Part shown: piece after piece, positions 22,205-24,326 of the stretch
Layout: the number at the start of each line of letters is the position of its first letter
Numbering within the stretch: the stretch's first letter is position 1
Assembly: GCA_964516635.1 (NCBI GenBank)
Contig: CAZEZY010000024.1
Span: 1 to 24,326, forward strand
DNA from: CAZEZY01 sp964516635
GTDB taxonomy: Bacteria; Pseudomonadota; Gammaproteobacteria; Burkholderiales; Burkholderiaceae_C
Direction: 5' to 3'
Length of the DNA stretch: 24,326 bases
Translations under genes and position numbers: made by a program
The notes under the pieces: generated by a model
What the model saw: the letters and a program-made list of their open reading frames with translations, nothing else
The model's database searches: none
Told to the model about the DNA's origin: nothing

Positions 22205-24326
22205 TTACAGCACCACGTTGACCAGCCGGCCCGGCACCACCACCACCTTCTTGGGTGAGGCGCCATCGGCCTGCTTCTGAACCGCCTCGCTGACCACGGC
22301 AGCGGCCTCGATGGCGGCCTTGTCGGCACTGGCCGGCACCCGTATCGAGCCGCGCAGTTTGCCGTTGATCTGCAGCATCAACTCGATCTCGTCCTGCACC
22401 AGGGCGGCTGGGTCCACTTTCGGCCAGGCGGCGTCCAGCAGGTCGCCCAGGGTGCTGGCGTAGCCCAGCTCGGTCCACAAGGCGTGGGTGATGTGCGGGG
22501 TGGCCGGGTAAAGGCAGCGCAACAGGATGCCGAAACTTTCGATCAGTGCCACCTCGGCGCCGGCGTCGTCCATCGCCTTGAAGTCTTCCAGCGCGTTGAG
22601 CATCTTCATGCAGCCCGACACCACGGTGTTGTACTGCATGCGCTGGTAGTCGTAGTCCACCTGCTTGAGCACGGTGTGGATCTCGCGGCGCAGCGCCTTG
22701 GCGGCCTTGCCGAACGCCACGTCGCCCAGCGACTGAGCACCCGACACGCTGGTCGTGGCCTGCGCCCAGTCGTTCTGTGCCAGCTTGTGGCCGAAGGCCC
22801 ACACGCGCTTGAGGAAGCGGAAGCTGCCTTCCACCGCCGCATCGTTCCACTCCAGCGTGGCTTCGGGCGGCGCGGTGAACATGGTGTACAGGCGCGCCGT
22901 GTCGGCGCCGTACTTCTCGATCAGGTCCTGCGGGTCCACGCCGTTGTTCTTGGACTTGGACATGGTGCCCACGCCCTCGTAGTCGATCGGTGTGCCCACG
23001 GGCAGGCGGCCATCGCCGCTGTCGGCTTCGTTCTTCAGCTTCGCGCCCACCACTTTGCCGGTCTCGTCCAGCACATGCTCCACGTCGTGCGGCCAGAAGT
23101 AGTCCTTGCCGCCCTTGGCGGTGCGGCGGGAATAGATGTGGTTGAGCACCATGCCCTGCGTCAGCAGCTTCTTGAACGGCTCGTCCACCTTCACCAGGCC
23201 CAGGTCTCGCATCACCTTGGTCCAGAAGCGCGCGTACAGCAGGTGCAGGATGGCGTGCTCGATGCCGCCGATGTACTGGTCCATCGGCATCCAGTAATCG
23301 GCACCCTCGGCCACCATCTCCTCGGTGTTGGTCGGGTCGCAGTAGCGCATGAAATACCAAGACGAGTCCACGAAGGTGTCCATGGTGTCGGTCTCGCGGC
23401 GGGCGGGCTTGCCGCACACCGGGCAGGTCACACCGGCGTGGAAGCCTTCGTGTTTGTGCAGCGGGTTGCCCGAGCCGTCGGGGATGCAGTCTTGCGGCAG
23501 CACCACGGGCAGGTCTTTTTCGGGCACCGGCACCGCGCCGTGTTCGTCGCAATGGATGATCGGGATCGGCGTGCCCCAGTAGCGCTGGCGGCTGATGCCC
23601 CAGTCGCGCAGACGCCAGGTGGTTTTTTTCTCGCCCAGACCTTTGGCGGCGAGCAGCTCGGCCACTTTGTTAACAGCCGTTTTGTACGATAGACCATCCA
23701 GCTCGCCAGAGTTGATGCACACCAGCGAACCAGATTTGTCGGCGTACCAGTCTTGCCACTGCGTTGCATTAAACACTTTATCGCCTGCCAACGAGGTGGA
23801 GGCGGCGGGTGCGGTGGCAGGCGGCGTAAGGGTATGTCCCGTGCCGCCAGCTGCCGTACCCGTTGCGTCCACCGTAGCACCCACCACTTGCTTGATCTTA
23901 ATCCCATACTTCAGCGCAAACGCAAAGTCGCGCTCGTCGTGCGCTGGCACACCCATCACCGCACCGTCGCCGTAGGACATCAGCACATAGTTACCGACCC
24001 ACACCTCGACCTGCACGCCCGTCAACGGGTGCGTGACGAACAGGCCCGTGGCCATGCCCTTTTTCTCTTGCGTGGCCAACTCAGCCTCGGTGGTGCCGCC
24101 GGTTTTGCATTCCTCCAAGAAAGCAGCCAGCTTGGGGTTCGACGCCGCCGCGTGCAAGGCCAGCGGGTGCTCAGCCGCCACCGCGCAAAAGGTCACGCCC
24201 ATGATGGTGTCGGCACGCGTGGTGAACACGTACATCTTGCCGTCGCCAATCAAGGCGCCGGAGGCATCTTTGATGTCGTGGGTGAACGCAAAGCGCACAC
24301 CTTCCGATTTGCCGATCCAGTTCTCC
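22205..24326 (-). CDS. leuS: Leucyl-tRNA synthetase (C-terminal part, runs off right edge)
   Basis: LeuRS charges tRNA-Leu. About 706 residues are visible, and the N-terminal HIGH-containing part lies beyond the right edge. It begins with ENWIGKSEG. The CP1 editing domain has TTRADTIMG (about 24206-24223) and AVMGVPAHDERDF with its conserved Asp. The catalytic core continues with LRDWGISRQRYWGTPIPI, a Cys pair (CPVCGK), FVDSSWYFMRYC and IGGIEHAILHLLY. The class I signature is MSKSKNNG (22940-22963), preceded by Thr in place of the usual Lys. The anticodon-binding and C-terminal domains end in VPGRLVNVVL. Within the editing domain lies an extra Ala/Thr/Pro/Gly-rich stretch of about 34 residues (23774-23876), and the surrounding codons are more AT-rich than the rest of the gene. 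Confidence 0.97.
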   Translation of the reverse strand, partial: ENWIGKSEGVRFAFTHDIKDASGALIGDGKMYVFTTRADTIMGVTFCAVAAEHPLALHAAASNPKLAAFLEECKTGGTTEAELATQEKKGMATGLFVTHPLTGVQVEVWVGNYVLMSYGDGAVMGVPAHDERDFAFALKYGIKIKQVVGATVDATGTAAGGTGHTLTPPATAPAASTSLAGDKVFNATQWQDWYADKSGSLVCINSGELDGLSYKTAVNKVAELLAAKGLGEKKTTWRLRDWGISRQRYWGTPIPIIHCDEHGAVPVPEKDLPVVLPQDCIPDGSGNPLHKHEGFHAGVTCPVCGKPARRETDTMDTFVDSSWYFMRYCDPTNTEEMVAEGADYWMPMDQYIGGIEHAILHLLYARFWTKVMRDLGLVKVDEPFKKLLTQGMVLNHIYSRRTAKGGKDYFWPHDVEHVLDETGKVVGAKLKNEADSGDGRLPVGTPIDYEGVGTMSKSKNNGVDPQDLIEKYGADTARLYTMFTAPPEATLEWNDAAVEGSFRFLKRVWAFGHKLAQNDWAQATTSVSGAQSLGDVAFGKAAKALRREIHTVLKQVDYDYQRMQYNTVVSGCMKMLNALEDFKAMDDAGAEVALIESFGILLRCLYPATPHITHALWTELGYASTLGDLLDAAWPKVDPAALVQDEIELMLQINGKLRGSIRVPASADKAAIEAAAVVSEAVQKQADGASPKKVVVVPGRLVNVVL

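Noticed and set aside
1..24326. Search by eye for CRISPR arrays, tRNA or rRNA genes, insertion sequences and attachment sites
   Set aside because: No regularly spaced repeats, transposase-like frames, cloverleaf sequences or long flanking repeats were seen. Nearly all DNA is accounted for by housekeeping genes.

Overview
The window is a GC-rich chromosomal stretch (roughly 60-65% G+C by eye) from a betaproteobacterium. Burkholderiales is the best fit, and Comamonadaceae-like is my guess from protein flavour and gene order (leuS-lptE...holA, glnE divergent from a YhdP-type gene). It is mostly housekeeping and envelope genes on the minus strand. I see no prophage, insertion sequence, CRISPR array, tRNA or rRNA.

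Layout. From 15397 down to 1, eleven minus-strand genes form one long co-directional run with overlaps or short gaps: a YhdP/AsmA-like giant envelope protein, a Nit-type amidase, a DctS/DctR-like sensor kinase and response regulator, the lytic transglycosylase MltA, a 6-phosphofructokinase, and a five-gene dipeptide/oligopeptide ABC importer (binding protein, two permeases, two ATPases, the last cut by the window edge). One small plus-strand gene (about 7650-7805, single-span membrane protein of 51 aa) sits head-to-head with mltA and tail-to-tail with the response regulator. The plus-strand gene glnE (15406-18183) starts 8 nt from the yhdP start and ends against a diiron ferritin-like gene that has its own terminator and candidate promoter. 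A rhodanese gene (plus) follows and converges with holA with a 1-nt gap. The right end is the leuS-lptE...holA cluster on the minus strand, with a metallo-beta-lactamase-fold, class II cyclic-nucleotide-phosphodiesterase-like gene lodged between lptE and holA.

How the genes fit together. YhdP, LptE and MltA serve the outer membrane and peptidoglycan. The Dpp-like importer brings in peptides or similar solutes. PFK serves central carbon metabolism, GlnE controls glutamine synthetase, and LeuRS and HolA are translation and replication housekeeping. The two-component pair resembles the C4-dicarboxylate regulators DctSR, but no dicarboxylate transporter is in view.

No wholly new multi-gene system is evident. 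The items most worth a second look are the head-to-head small membrane protein gene, the phosphodiesterase-like gene between lptE and holA whose promoter predicts a leaderless mRNA, the desaturase-like diiron orphan with an inverted repeat in its divergent promoter region, the PFK with a mixed phosphoryl-donor signature, and a leuS patch with an extra low-complexity insert and different codon usage.
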